Below, one piece after another: positions 52,086 through 62,455 of a DNA stretch of 64,000 nucleotides (position 1 is its first letter; each line of letters begins with the position of its first letter). Under the pieces are notes generated by a model. It was not told the DNA's origin. It made no database searches and was given only the letters and a program-made list of their open reading frames with translations. This stretch comes from Prorocentrum cordatum. Its lineage: Eukaryota; Sar; Dinophyceae; Prorocentrales; Prorocentraceae. The stretch covers positions 1,093,501 through 1,157,500 of the forward strand of contig CAUYUJ010011447.1 of assembly GCA_963575745.1 (NCBI GenBank). The letters are read 5' to 3'. A program made the translations under genes and the position numbers.

Positions 52086-54100
52086 GATCTCCACGTTGCG
52101 CAGCCTCAATTCCATGCGAGTCAAAGCGTCGCCAGGCAAACCGAGTGCAACCAACGAGCCGACCTGCAACAGGCAAACTCATGAGGTGAACCGCGGCCTG
52201 AGAAAGAGCGGGCGCAAAAAAGACTAATTTCTCCCCCCATCCCCCCCTGCGCCGGTCGCAAACCCTGGAGGATGCAGAACATCATAGGCAATGGCCCAGC
52301 AGGCTGAGTGAGAGGAGGAGGAGGATGACGAGGAAGAGGAAAAAGGGCAAGAACGCTCTGCGGACAACCACTGTGGCCAAAGCGGCCACTTATACAATTC
52401 AAAATCGCACAACGGCACTGCTGAGGGGAAGAGGGAGGAATGGAGAGAACGAACAAGAGCGAGGAGGAGGAGGAGGAGGAGGGCAGGGACACTGTCAATC
52501 GAGCGCTGCGCAACATAATGTATCCTCCAAGTCGTGCCCTGCACGGCGTAGAGACAAGACGGCGGCCAGGCATAGAAGTGCAGCACGATCGCAAAAGAAG
52601 AGACACCGACTGACGTCCATAGCGTCCCGCATGCAACTCTTCTGGTTGATCTGCCCAGGCCGGGTAGTGTCTAAGAAGATGTTTTTGAGTGGGCCAGAGA
52701 AAACAGCCCGGCCACGAACCAGGGAGGAATGGAGCAATCACGGGACGACCGACGACGACAGAGGAGCGGGAAGGAGAGGAAGGGGTTAGCTCTGCCAGAT
52801 AACTGTTACAAAAGCTGCAAGACTGGCATGTGCCGCGCAAGCCTGGCGAGCAAATTGTGACACAGCCGCATTGGAGCTAGTTGTCAGGCCGTGGCGCGAA
52901 GCAGTGGCTGCCGCGTAAACGCTGCTCGATGCGAGCGCTCGTTGCGCGAGTTTTTTGAATGTTGCGAAAATGGGCAAAGGGAAAAAGGAGAGGGGAACTC
53001 AGGCGCTGTGCGGGTGGCGGCTGGGCCAGACCGAGGCGCCGCTTGCCGAACGCAGCGACCCAGCCACAACAACTGCAATGCTCGGCACGACTGTCCTCGC
53101 CAGCACCGCAGCCGAAGACGAATGGCGTCCCGCGTTCCATGCGGCGGCCTGTCGCCCACCAATTGAAAAACGCAAGCCCTAACACGAAATTGCACCAACC
53201 ACGCCAGCGCGCTCAGCATGGTAACCGCCCTGTCCACGCGACGACTTGGAAGAACCTGTGGCCCAAGCAGCGGCACAGGTATCAGTGCACGCCACCCGGC
53301 TGCGGAAAACGAGAACTGACTTTTCATTGCCTTTGCCAGCGTTCTCGAGGCGTCGGTTCGCGAACGCCTCCCTGGAGCAATTCGTCGACCGACAGACACG
53401 CCGGCACGGCGTGCTTTCGTGTGCAGTTTGTCGCTGGCGGCTTGGAGGGCATGAGAGTCTGGGAGCCATCTTCAGACACCTGGGGGAACTTTCGGGCCAC
53501 CTAAGGGCCCCGTGGGGCAGTATAATCTTGTCCACGACCCAGGCACAGTGGCGAGATTGGCCGAAATCCACTACGCATACGTATGTGCATATATATATAT
53601 ATATACACACATACGTACATCTTGAATGTATGTGTGTATATGTACAGCAGTGTACAAATGGTATAGCAAAGCGAAACATCAACGCGCTGCGGCGCGGTAG
53701 GTATCATGGACATACGTTGGCCGGAAACCACCGGCGCCAGATACTTTAACGCTGGCGCCTCTTGCTTCTGGCACGGGCCGTGCACCTCTGACTACCCGTG
53801 ACCTCTGGCTGACCAGTCCTTCCTCCCTGGCGTCTCGCTCGACCTATCAAACCTGTGCCTCAGGAGAGCTTCAGAAACCTGTTGTTTTAAGCCTGCGCTT
53901 CTTTCCAACCATCCTGTGGTGTCGGGCCCCTGCTTCGAAGAAACAACGCCCCGCGTTCCTCACCTCACCTCCCGCGCTCCTCATCGTCAGCGACGTGACT
54001 TTGTCCCAACAATCCTGTGGTCTTTGGTCCGCGGTTTGAAAAGACAGCGCCCCGCGTCTCCTCCCCGCCTCTCCTCCTCCTCCCCCTCCTTCCCCCCTCA
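52086..54100. other. no gene recognised
   Basis: Two kilobases with only short simple repeats: GAGGAGGAGG at 52310 and 52460, and (TA)n at about 53590. Minus frames 52840-52121 and 53399-52884 are open, but I recognise no domain. The 53940-54060 stretch contains two related blocks (CAACGCCCCGCGTTCCTC, ACAGCGCCCCGCGTCTCC). Confidence 0.45.
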
Positions 54101-54113
54101 CCATCAGCATCGC

Positions 54114-54160
<47 letters not shown>

Positions 54161-54197
54161 GCATCAGCATCATTGTTATCATCATCGTCATGATCAG
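54101..54197. repeat. (CAT)n flank at 3' end of YR element 3
   Basis: CAT triplets interrupted by CAG. Its end is the left boundary of the element. Confidence 0.9.
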
Positions 54198-54321
54198 CAC
54201 GTGGCTCTGCTCATTTTGCGCCGCCAGGGATTATATTCATCCCCGATAGCACTGCGAGGGCTGCGAGCTGGACAGTCACAACACACAGATCGGAGGCACT
54301 CGAAGGGTCCCCAATAGGATC
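54198..54321 (-). repeat. split direct repeat B2
   Basis: 124 bp, 17 mismatches to B1 (54472-54595) and no gaps, by direct alignment. Starts CACGTGGCTCTG and ends AGGATC. Confidence 0.9.
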
Positions 54322-54376
54322 CCCCCAGCTTTGCTGAGCAGGAGTGTGAAACAAAAAAAAAGTAGGTTTGGGGATC

Positions 54377-54471
54377 GCCGGACAAAAACTTGAGCGATCT
54401 TGTCAATGGAACGATGGCGATGAGACGGCGGCGCTCCAACACCGCAGGCAAAATTCCCGAGCAAACGCATC
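54377..54471 (-). repeat. split direct repeat A2
   Basis: 95 bp, 12 mismatches to A1 (59913-60007) and no gaps. It directly joins B1 at 54471/54472. The minus strand of 54389-54410 matches the SL at 15 of 22 positions. Confidence 0.9.
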
Positions 54472-54595
54472 CACGTGGCTCTGTTCATTGTACGCCGCCA
54501 GAAATGATACCCATATCCGGTAGCACTGCGAGGGCCGCGTGCTGGACAGTGACAACATACAGATCGGAGACACTCGAAGGGTCCCCAACAGGATC
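54472..54595 (-). repeat. split direct repeat B1
   Basis: The inner copy of B, directly next to A2. See 54198-54321. Confidence 0.9.
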
Positions 54596-54704
54596 TCACA
54601 TCCCAAACTTTTGGAACTGGCCTCTACCCTACGCGAAACGACTAAATAATATATCGCAGACGCGTTCGACAAACCGGTGCGGAGATGGCTGTACCACCAG
54701 CGTT

Positions 54705-55265
54705 TTAAACTTTCCATTTGCATGTATTCCTACAAGTCGTTCGCGCATGAGGGGCCGAACACCTACCCCTACTCAAGACACGCTTACTGACACCTGCGAG
54801 CCCTGGACATTCGAAGGCCAGCAGGGACCTGTTTTTCTGCCACGGAGTGCCATGCTGACAGAAACTCGTATTGCACATGTCAGCACCGAGGCGCCCCAAC
54901 GAGTTGAAAGGACGGGTCAGCAAAATTCTGGAAATCATTGGGTTTTCGATGACCACGCGGATGCCAGAGAGGATGCAAGTACGAGCGAGCAAGGCCGAGG
55001 CACGCATGAGTGCGTTGCCTAGACGGACCTCTGCAGCATCTGCGTCAAAGAGGCCGGGGATGCCGAGCAGCCCGGGCCCAAAATCTCGCCCCCCCCCCCC
55101 ATCCGAGCTCTGGGCCAGGAAGTGCAAGGGGTCCCCAGCAAGACGAGACGACAGGCAGGCGAGGTGGCAAGCTCGAGGAGGGCCTTCCAAGCCCCTGGTC
55201 TCAGGGTGTCCTAGTTGGCAGCCCGGGCGATGTCGAAGGCGTAGACGAGATAGCCCCCTCCTCGC
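54705..55265 (-). pseudogene. C5-cytosine-methyltransferase-like domain of YR element 3
   Basis: Putative DNA cytosine methylation by the retroelement. The minus strand reads YLVYAFDIARAAN (motif I-like), a stop, DTLRPGAWKALLELATSPAC, LVLLGTPCTSWPRARMGG (motif IV-like Pro-Cys, about 55141-55099), a frame change at a run of 13 C (plus strand, 55088-55100), GLFDADAAEVRLGNALMRAS, SGIRVVIENPMISRILL (motif VI-like ENP; ENV in canonical enzymes) and SFCQHGTPWQKNRSLLAFE. The order I-IV-VI fits a C5-methyltransferase. The target-recognition and C-terminal motifs are not identified, and the frame breaks make it a pseudogene in this copy. Confidence 0.6.
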
Positions 55266-56255
55266 TAGCTCATGCGAGCGGCGCGGGCGCTCCGGCGCTC
55301 TGGAGGCGCAGGCGCTCCAGCGCTGTGGATGCCAATTCTCCAGCGGGGCCCCCAGATCGCCCCCCCTGTCTTCCGACAGCCCGCCGCGCCTCATCTGGCA
55401 CAAGACGCGCATCCTCGCCGCCCCGAGGCGCAGCGGGGCCGCCCGGCAGAGCGCGGCGAACCAGATCATCTTGAAGGAAGAAATCCGCTGGCTGGTCGCC
55501 GGCCCCGCGGCCGAGAGCACCCCCTCGTCGATGAAGAGCCTCCTCGGATGGTCGATCAGCAGGCTCTGGTTCGTCGCCCCTGGGTGAAGGTTGAGCGCGG
55601 CGGAAATCAAGGTCGGGAATAGCGGCGCCGCCACGTCCGCCACCTGCAGGTTCCGCCACTCCGAGGGCCTCAGGCAGCATGCGAAGCACAGCGCCAGCAG
55701 CAGCGCCGCCAGCGGCTCGCCCTAATCGACCATCACCTGCGCCACCTTGACCGCGACGAGCCACGGCCTTGGCGGCCGGGCGACCGCCGGCCCCAGGCGC
55801 GACCAGGCCTGGAGGAACAAGCAGGCGCGGGGGAGGGGCGCTTCCCCTCTGTCCGCCGACAGGCACGCTGCCTGCCTGCCAGGCCGCGTAGAACCCTGGC
55901 AACATGACCCGCGGAAAGGTCGTCGACGTCGGTGAACCTCTCCTGTGCCAGCTCGGACAACGCGACGTCGGCCGACCCCGGCGCGTTCGCCAGCAAGCCC
56001 CCGTGGACGCAAAAGGCTGCCCGACCTTCGCAGGACTCCGCGGCGCCTCGGCCGCGACGCTGGCATGGCGGCCCCGGGCGGCAGCGCGGAGGCCACGCCC
56101 GCGCCGAAGGGGAGTGCGAACTCGCGAATGACGGCCGAGAGCGCCGGCAACAAGGGCAGGAACCCGGTCAGCTTGACATGGCCCTTGGACGAGACCGGGC
56201 GCTTCAGGACCACGCAAGAGTGCGCCTGCGCCCTGAAAAAGCCGCGAGCCACCAT
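55266..56255 (-). pseudogene. tyrosine recombinase of YR element 3
   Basis: Phage-integrase-type recombinase that would insert the circular cDNA. The minus strand reads ELAQERFTDVDDLSAGHV (about 55960), LPRACLFLQAWSRLGPAV, RPPRPWLVAVKVAQVMVD, a TAG at 55722-55724, then in the same frame EPLAALLLALCFACCLRPSE (box I arginine), WRNLQVADVAAPLFP, HPGATNQSLL, MIWFAALCRAAPLRLG, VLCQMRRGGLSEDRGGDLGA (box II; R present, H replaced) and NWHPQRWSA. The catalytic Tyr is not evident. The single TAG and one upstream frame change suggest relatively recent inactivation. Confidence 0.65.
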
Positions 56256-56640
56256 CCGCGGCGTTCAGCTCGGACGGGCGCCACCGGCGGTGCACCCGCA
56301 CATCGGCGGCGAAGGCGAGCGCGAGCAGGCGCCGGCAGATACTCAACAATCCTGGAGCATAAGACCTGCCCTTCTCTAAGCCAAACTGAGCGATAGATTG
56401 CCCCCAAGGTGTAGAAGTGAGCAGCCGAAAGACGCCGGAGAACGAAGTTGGTGCCTCAGGGCTGCCCCCGAGCCCCTACCTGCAAATGCCATGATGTTTT
56501 CGGCCTCCAGGAATCTAGCCGCGAAATCGAACTGCCAATCCTTGGGGCCCAGGAGCTCCTGAGGGATTTCGATGAAGATGGGGCCCTCGCCCCGGGCCTC
56601 TGGAGTCTCGTGGGGGGCCACGGCCTTGACAGTGTTGACG
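56240..56640 (-). pseudogene. RNase H of YR element 3
   Basis: This removes RNA from the RNA-DNA hybrid. The minus strand reads IFIEIPQELLGPKDWQFDF, LEAENIMAFAGRGSGAALRH, SFGCSLLHLGGNLSLSLA (the G-D-N block has Gly for Asp) and a stop at 56376-56378. It resumes after a frame change with SICRRLLALAFAADVRV and RRWRPSELNAADGGSR. It links the RT to the recombinase. A related C-terminal block occurs in element 2 at 8568-8720. Confidence 0.6.
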
Positions 56641-56949
56641 TTGTTTCAAACGTCCGCACCTAGCAGCGAGTGGTCTCGAGCCCCGACAGCGGGGGCCCCT
56701 GCCTTGCACCTGGACTTCTACTTAACCACCCGGGCGACTTGGCGGCGCTTGAGTCGAGCACCCGCGATCGCGCAGCATGCCCAGAGAGGCAGGCGTCGGA
56801 CGAGGTGGCCTTCGAGCACCATGGCCTATCGAGCTGCGCCCGGCAAACAGGCAGCAGCGCGAGGAACCACCTGATCTCTTTGGAAACTGAAGTTCAGACG
56901 CGGCAGCGGCTGACGGCGCGAGCCGAGATGAAGGGGTAGACGTGATGGA

Positions 56950-58007
56950 AGATAGTGAACATTTCACGAAACAGCATGCACAAATGAGCGCAGTGCCCCA
57001 CGAACCGCTCCAAAGCTTTGCCGCTGATGCGGGGGCGCCGAAGAAGCCAGCCCTGCGGCCCTCAGCAAATCCAGCTTTCGATCCGTGGGGGGACAAGCCT
57101 CTCGCGGCCCATGACCTTGTAGCCCAGCGCGACGGCGTCCGCGGAGGGCCCGCAAACCTCATGCACGATGAAACCGACGCGCCTGAAGTGGTCAACCAGC
57201 TCGCCCCGAAGGGCCCCCGCGCGCTGCGCGTCGGAGCCAGCGACATTCAGGTTGTCGGCGCAGGCGAGCAGCGCCCGCTTGCCGCCGGACATGTCCAGGC
57301 CGGGCCGCTCGTCACTCAGGATGATCCACCGTCGCAGCCTTGCTGCACAAAGACTGGTGGTAGACCACGCGCTGGGCAACCCACGTCGCCAAACTCCAGC
57401 CCATCGGGGCCACCGAGGCAAGGCGACGTCATGCTGCCGTCGGGCAGCGCAGCGAGGTCGGTGGCGGGCCTGCGCATGGTCCTCAGCAGGGCCACGTCGA
57501 CCGCGGGAAAGGCGAAGTATTCGGACAGCTCCTCCGCGATCGCGAGGTGGTAGGAGTAGTTCGCCAGGTCCGCCTGCGCGGTAAACACTTCCTCATCCTG
57601 GCCGAACTCGAGATCCGCGAACTTGCTCCCCGACGACATGTTCATCTCAGGGCACTTCGTGAACCTCGTGTTGACTGCCCTGCAATCCCACGCAATTCGC
57701 AGCTTCCCAGACTTCTTACGGACGAAGAACGGCGTGGTGAAGTCCTGAGCGTTGGTCGAGTACCTCAGCATGTTTGCTCGGTCCAGCCGTGCCACAAAGT
57801 CCGCGTATTCGCCGGGTCTACGCATGGGACGACTGGGGCCTCACTCTCGTCATCCTCAAACAACGTCATGCGCGATCGAAATTCCCTGAGGCATCGGGCC
57901 CCCTGAGGGTCGAGAACATCAAGTGCGGCGGCAGGCTGCTCCAACTCCTCCGGCTCCGCGATCAGCGTGGCGTCGTGCCTGGCCATTGTGCTTGGACCCC
58001 CTTCCAC
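56950..58007 (-). pseudogene. reverse transcriptase of YR element 3
   Basis: The minus strand reads LDPQGARCLREFRSRMTLFE, RPGEYADFVARLDRANMLRY, TPFFVRKKSGKLRIAWDCRA (motif A; Asp present), FTAQADLANYSYHLAIAEEL and EYFAFPAVDV. After a frame change there is VAPMGWSLATWVAQRV (motif B) and, after another, LLACADNLNVAGSDAQRAG (motif C, ADN), FRRVGFIVHEV and ALGYKVMG. Thumb sequence follows near 57050-56960 (HQRQSFGAVRGALRSFVHA). All RT motifs are present in order, but spread over three frames. Homopolymer errors in an assembly could mimic this. Confidence 0.65.
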
Positions 58008-58457
58008 TGTTGTTGACGAGGTCGGAGCCGAGAAGCTCGCGGGCGGCTTCTCGCTGCTGCGAAGAACGAGGATCTCCTGCGGGAAGAACGCGCCTCAAAA
58101 CTGGACGCTGAGCCGCTGACTGGGCCGCGCCCCTGTCCGCCCTCGGCGGTGCCGGCGACGAAGAGGAAGAAGGCGCGCCGTAGAGCTCGCTCAAGGCCTG
58201 GATGCTCTTGTTGGCCCTGAGCTCATGCCAGCGTCGAAGCCGCTGGCGAACTGAGTGAGTGGAGTTGCGAGGCGCCCAGCGTCGCCTCGCCAAAACTCGG
58301 GGGCAAGAAGCACTCCTGGGCGCGCGCCGCGCCTCGCCACCTTGAGATGGGACAAGGTGGCAAGGCTGGCGAGCGAGGGGGGCGGGCGGGCCCAACCGCC
58401 GCCCCCGCGGCCCACGCCGCGTCATTCCTCGCGCGCGGCTTTGGCAGCCGCCGCGCC
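58008..58457 (-). pseudogene. linker between gag-like and RT regions of YR element 3
   Basis: The minus frame includes RWHELRANKSIQALSELYGA and QREAARELLGSDLVN. This is similar in position to the gag-RT linker in element 1. No enzymatic motif. Confidence 0.4.
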
Positions 58458-59417
58458 CTAATCCTTGCCGCGATCCTTCGCCCTCGCGTTGGTTTCGCCC
58501 CGCGCCTTCTGAGCCTCCACCCAGATCGCCGACTCCGGCCTGAACTGAGCGGCGACGTGGGCCGACAGGCCGGGAGGGATGGCCCCGCCACCCGCGTGGA
58601 GACTGCAGCCCATGAACAGGTCGGCCGCACTGCAGTCGGGCCGGCTCGGCGAGACCCGGCACGCTTCCTTGATCGGCGCGAGGCGCGGCGAGGCCAGCTC
58701 CCGGCATAGGGGCGACGGGCCGTTCAGTCGATCCTGCACCGCCGCCGCGTAGAGGGTGCGATAGATAACCTCATGCTCGTCGATGCTCCTACCTCCCGCG
58801 GGCACCTTGGAGCTGTGCGCGCAGTTCTCGCGCGAGCGAAGGGCGCGGAAGTCATTGTCCAGCGCGTGCTTCATGCCCGCGAGGATAGTGCGAGGCCTCT
58901 GATGATCCCACGCGATGACCTCATCTGGCGAGTTGGCCACGGCGGCGCCCCATGTGCGACGGAGCACGCCCTGGACATCATACCTCACCGCCAACGTGCG
59001 ATCGTCGCCCATAGCGAGCACCAGCGCGTCCGCGGCCGAGAGATGCGCCACCGCCACGGAGACGCCAGCCACGCGGGCGCGGGCATAGTCGCCGAGCCCG
59101 AGGGCGCCGAGCGGCAGCTGGTGGCAAACGACGTTCTCGATCGAGTAGCCCCCGCGATCCCCCACGGCATCCCCCCCGCCAGGCGGATTGAAATGACGCA
59201 CGAGCGGCAGCGGCACGCGCGGCGCACCCAGACGGTGAGCTCCCAGCATCGAGAACGCGTCAATCACCGCCTGGGACGGCGCCGATCGAAATCCGTAGAC
59301 CTGCCCAGCGGCGACTCCAGGCGGCACCTCCCCAGCGCATGCCCAGACATGCACGCTGACGGAGTCCAGCCCAGACATGTACACTGACGGAAACCAGCCC
59401 ACCGGTGTGCGACTCAT
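58458..59417 (-). pseudogene. gag-like region of YR element 3
   Basis: 320 codons open. Contains IDEHEVIYRTLYAAAVQDRL, ASPRLAPIKEACRVSPSR, AADLFMGCSLHAGGGAIPPG and LSAHVAAQFRPESAIWVEAQ. The middle part matches the gag-like layout of element 1 (IEDACQVADK, PEMRQCVAKRAK). Upstream parts (VYGFRSAPSQAVIDAFSMLG, LVLAMGDDRTLAVRYDVQG) are unrecognised. Likely structural or nucleic-acid-binding. The true start is probably upstream in another frame, since MASNAGSYVMASCQGVPDPA at about 59552 also looks coding. Confidence 0.5.
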
Positions 59418-59912
59418 CGCGGTACCCGAAATCGGGCGTGAGTCCGAAGGCGTTGAGAAACCCCGGGCGGACGGCCCGAACCAACCTCGCGCGGTGCGCG
59501 GCGGGGTCAGGGACGCCTTGGCACGATGCCATCACATAGCTCCCTGCGTTGCTCGCCATCACGCTCGAGCTGCAAAGCCTCGGCCGCTCGCGAACAACAG
59601 CTGCGCCCGCGCCTGCTCTTCGAGCGACGCGCGCGCCTCCTTCGCCGCGGCTGCGTGCCCCGAACTCCGCTCGGGGGTCGCAAACCCCCGCGCCGCGCCC
59701 AGCACGCGCGCCCAGGCGACCAGCAGGCCGACGCCGCCACGGCGCCGGCCTCGGCCAGGGGCGACGGCGTCTCGCAGTGCACGCGGTCGCCGGCACCGCG
59801 GGGAACTGCAGGACTGGGGCGCAGGGCTGACAAGGATGGCCCGCGCCCCACAATGCCGCCACGGTGAGAACCCGCGCGCAAGCACCAAGATCGTGGCGCG
59901 GGCTACCTCGTA
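59418..59912 (-). other. 5' region of YR element 3
   Basis: It contains a possible N-terminal gag start (about 59552, minus) and YVYTDG-like repeats at its 3' edge (CAGCCCAGACATG, twice near 59345-59385). The rest is GC-rich without recognised motif. Confidence 0.35.
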
Positions 59913-60007
59913 GCCGGAAGAAAAATTGAGCGATCGCGTCAATGGAACGATGGCGATGAGACGGCGGTGCTCCAACGCCGCAGACAACCTTCCCGAGCAA
60001 GCACATC
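59913..60007 (-). repeat. split direct repeat A1
   Basis: The 5' terminal repeat of the element. See A2 at 54377-54471. The minus strand of 59925-59946 holds the SL-like segment at the homologous place (13 of 22 matches). Confidence 0.9.
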
Positions 60008-60180
60008 CATCATCATCATCATCATCATCAGCAGCAACATCACCACCACCATCATCATCATCTACATCATCAACATCAGCATCATCATTCGCATCAACCT
60101 CATCATCATCATCAGCAAAATAATGTTCAACAACATCATTGCCTTCATCATCACCCAGTTTGCCATTCCCTTCACACGTT
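60008..60180. repeat. (CAT)n flank at 5' end of YR element 3
   Basis: CAT/CAC/CAG triplets starting immediately outside A1. Same repeat type as at 54101-54197. Confidence 0.9.
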
Positions 60181-60400
60181 TCGTAACCTCATAGGGAGCT
60201 GCACCCGGGGCCCCAGTGGCGACGTTCGCGCCCCCGCCACCGGTTGGGGCATAATTGATTTTTTTCCCTAACAGAAATAATTCGCTGAGCAATTAATGCT
60301 GTAGCTGTACTGTAGGGTGCTACAGTAAATAATTCGCTGAGCAATTAATGCTGTAGCTGTAGCTGTAGCTGTAGCTGCGACGAAGCTTTCGCGCGGCGTT
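60165..60400 (+). repeat. left flank modules P-Q of the 115-bp array
   Basis: P (about 60170-60250: CACACG, CATA-GGAGCT, GCGACGTTC-CGCCCCCGCCACC) and Q (about 60270-60330: ACAGAAATAATTC, CAATTAA-GCTGTA-CTGTA). Q is partly duplicated (60275, 60329) and ends in a GTAGCT run. Both recur right of the array in swapped order. Confidence 0.65.
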
Positions 60401-60404
60401 TTTT

Positions 60405-61085
60405 TTCTGTTTTTTACGACGCCGGGAGGTCTGGGCCAGGAAGGAAAAAAGAGTTAGAAAGGAATTTGATAAGGGATTTCAAAAGTTAGAAAGGAATTCA
60501 GTTTTTTTGCGTTACATTTGTTTTTTTACGACGCCAGGAGGTCTGGGCCGGGGAAGAAAAAGGAGTTAGAACGGAATGTGATAAGGAATTTCAAGAGTTA
60601 GAAAGGAATTTCGTTGTTGGGGTCGTTTTTTGTTTTTTTTAACGACGCCGAGATGTCTGGGCCAGGAAGGAGAAAAAGGAGTTAGAAAGGAAATTGATAA
60701 GGAATTTCCAGAGTTAGAAGGGAATTTCGTTTTGGGTGTTGTTTTTTAAAACAAAAAAGAAACGACGCCGGGAGGTCTGGGCCAGGAAGGAAAAAGGAGT
60801 TAGAAATGAATTTAATAAGGAATTTCAAGAGTTAGAAAGGAATTTCGTTTTTGGTGGTGGTTTTTTGTTTTGTTTTTTTTTACGACGCCGAGAGGTCTGG
60901 GCCAGGAAGGAAAAAGGAGTTAGAAAGGAATTTAATAAGGAATTTCAAGAGTTAGAAAGGAATTTCGTTTTTTGGTTGTTTTTTGTTTTGTTTTTTTTTA
61001 CGACGCCGAGAGGTCTGGGCCAGGAAAGAAAAAGGAGTTAGAAAGGAATTTAATAAGGAATATCAAGAGTTAGAAAGGAATTTCG

Positions 61086-61121
<36 letters not shown>

Positions 61122-62455
61122 ACACCGAGAGGTTTGGGCCAGGAAGGAAAAAGGAGTTAGAAAGGAATTTAATAAGGAGTTTCAAGAGTTAGAAAGAAAT
61201 TCATGTTTGGTGGCTGTTTTTTGTTTTGTTTTTTTACGACGCCGGGAGGTCAGGGCCAGGAAGGAAAAAAGGAGTTAGAACAAACAAATATCAAGGAATT
61301 TCAAGAGTTAGAAAGAAATTTTGTTTTTTGGGTTGTTTTTTGTTTCATTTTTTACAACGCCGAGAGGTTTGGGCCAGGCAGGAAAAAAGGAGTTAGAAAG
61401 GAATTTAATAAAGGAATTTCAAGAGTTAGAAAGGAATTTCGTTTTTGGTGGTGTTTTTTTTGTTTTGTTTTTTACGACGCCGAGAGGTCTGGGCCAGGAA
61501 GGAAAAGGAATTAGAAAGGAATTTAATAAGGATTTCCAAGAGTTAGAAAGGAATTTCGTTTTTTTTGAAATTGTTTTTTTTAACGACGCCGAGAGGTCTG
61601 GGCCAGGAAGGAAAAATGAATTAGAAGGGAATTTAATAAGGAATTTCAAGAGTTAGAAAGGAATTTCGTTTTTTGGGCTGTTTTCTGTTTTTTTACGCGC
61701 CGAGAGGTCTGGGCCAGGAAGGAAAAAAGGAGTTAGAAAGGAATTTAATAAGGAATTTCCAGAGTTAAAAAGAAATTTCGTTTTTGGTGTTTTTTTTTTT
61801 ACGACGCCGAGAGGTCTGGGCCAGGAAGGAAAAAGGAGTTAGAAAGGAATTTAATAAGGAATTTCAAGAGTTAGTTTAGTTTTTTTTTTCACGACGCCGA
61901 GAGGTCTGGGGCAGGAAGGAAAAAAGGGGTTAGAAAGGAACTTAATAAGGAATTTCAAAAGTTAGAAAGGAATTTCGTTTTTTGGGCCTTTTTTTTTACG
62001 ACGCCGACAGGTCTGGGCCAGGAAGGAAAAAGGAGTTAACAAGGAATTTAATAAGGAATTTCAAGAGTTAGAAATGAATTTCGTTTTGGTGGTTGGTCTG
62101 TTTTGTTTTTTACGACGCCGAGAAGTCTGGGCCAGGAAGGAAAAAAAGGAGTTAGAAAGGAATTTAATAAGGAATATCAAGAGTTAGAAAGGAATTTCGT
62201 TTTTCGGGGTTGTTTTTTTGTTTTGTTTTTCTACGACGCCGAGAGGTCTGGGGCAGGAAAGAAAAATGAGTTAGAAAAGAATTTAATAAGGCATTTCAAG
62301 AGTTAGAAAGGAATTTCGTTTTTTGGGGTTGCTTTTTGTTTTGTTTTTTTACAACGCCGAGAGGTTTCGGCCAGGAAGGAAAAAGGAGTTAGAAAGGAAT
62401 GTTAATAAGGAATTTCAAGAGTTAGAAAGGAATTTTTGTTTTTTTTGACGCCGGA
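60405..62455 (+). repeat. ~115-bp tandem satellite, plus orientation
   Basis: About 18 copies of GACGCCGAGAGGTCTGGGCC, AGGAAGGAAAAAGGAGTTAG, AAAGGAATTTAATAAGGAAT and a T-rich spacer. Period about 100-120 bp. Each unit contains GAGTTAGAAAGGAATTT twice. The AT-rich spacer separates it from the GC-rich surroundings. Lys/Glu/Phe-rich frames are artefacts since the period varies. Confidence 0.95.

Larger units (their letters stand above)
54198..60007 (-). mobile_element. YR retroelement 3 with split direct repeats, nearly full length
   Basis: About 5.8 kb. In minus-strand order: A1 (60007-59913), gag-like region, RT, RNase H, tyrosine recombinase, C5-methyltransferase-like region, B1 (54595-54472), A2 (54471-54377), 55-bp spacer, B2 (54321-54198). 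Both outer ends lie in (CAT)n with no target duplication, as expected for recombinase-mediated insertion of a circular intermediate. The arrangement is that of Ngaro/PAT-like members of the DIRS order. The ORFs carry frameshifts and stops, so it is non-autonomous now, although the termini are well preserved. Confidence 0.8.

Noticed and set aside
60736-62306. Lys/Glu/Phe-rich repeated frames in the 115-bp array (EFQELERNFVF)
   Set aside because: Unit length varies between about 100 and 120 bp and frames shift from copy to copy. It is satellite DNA.
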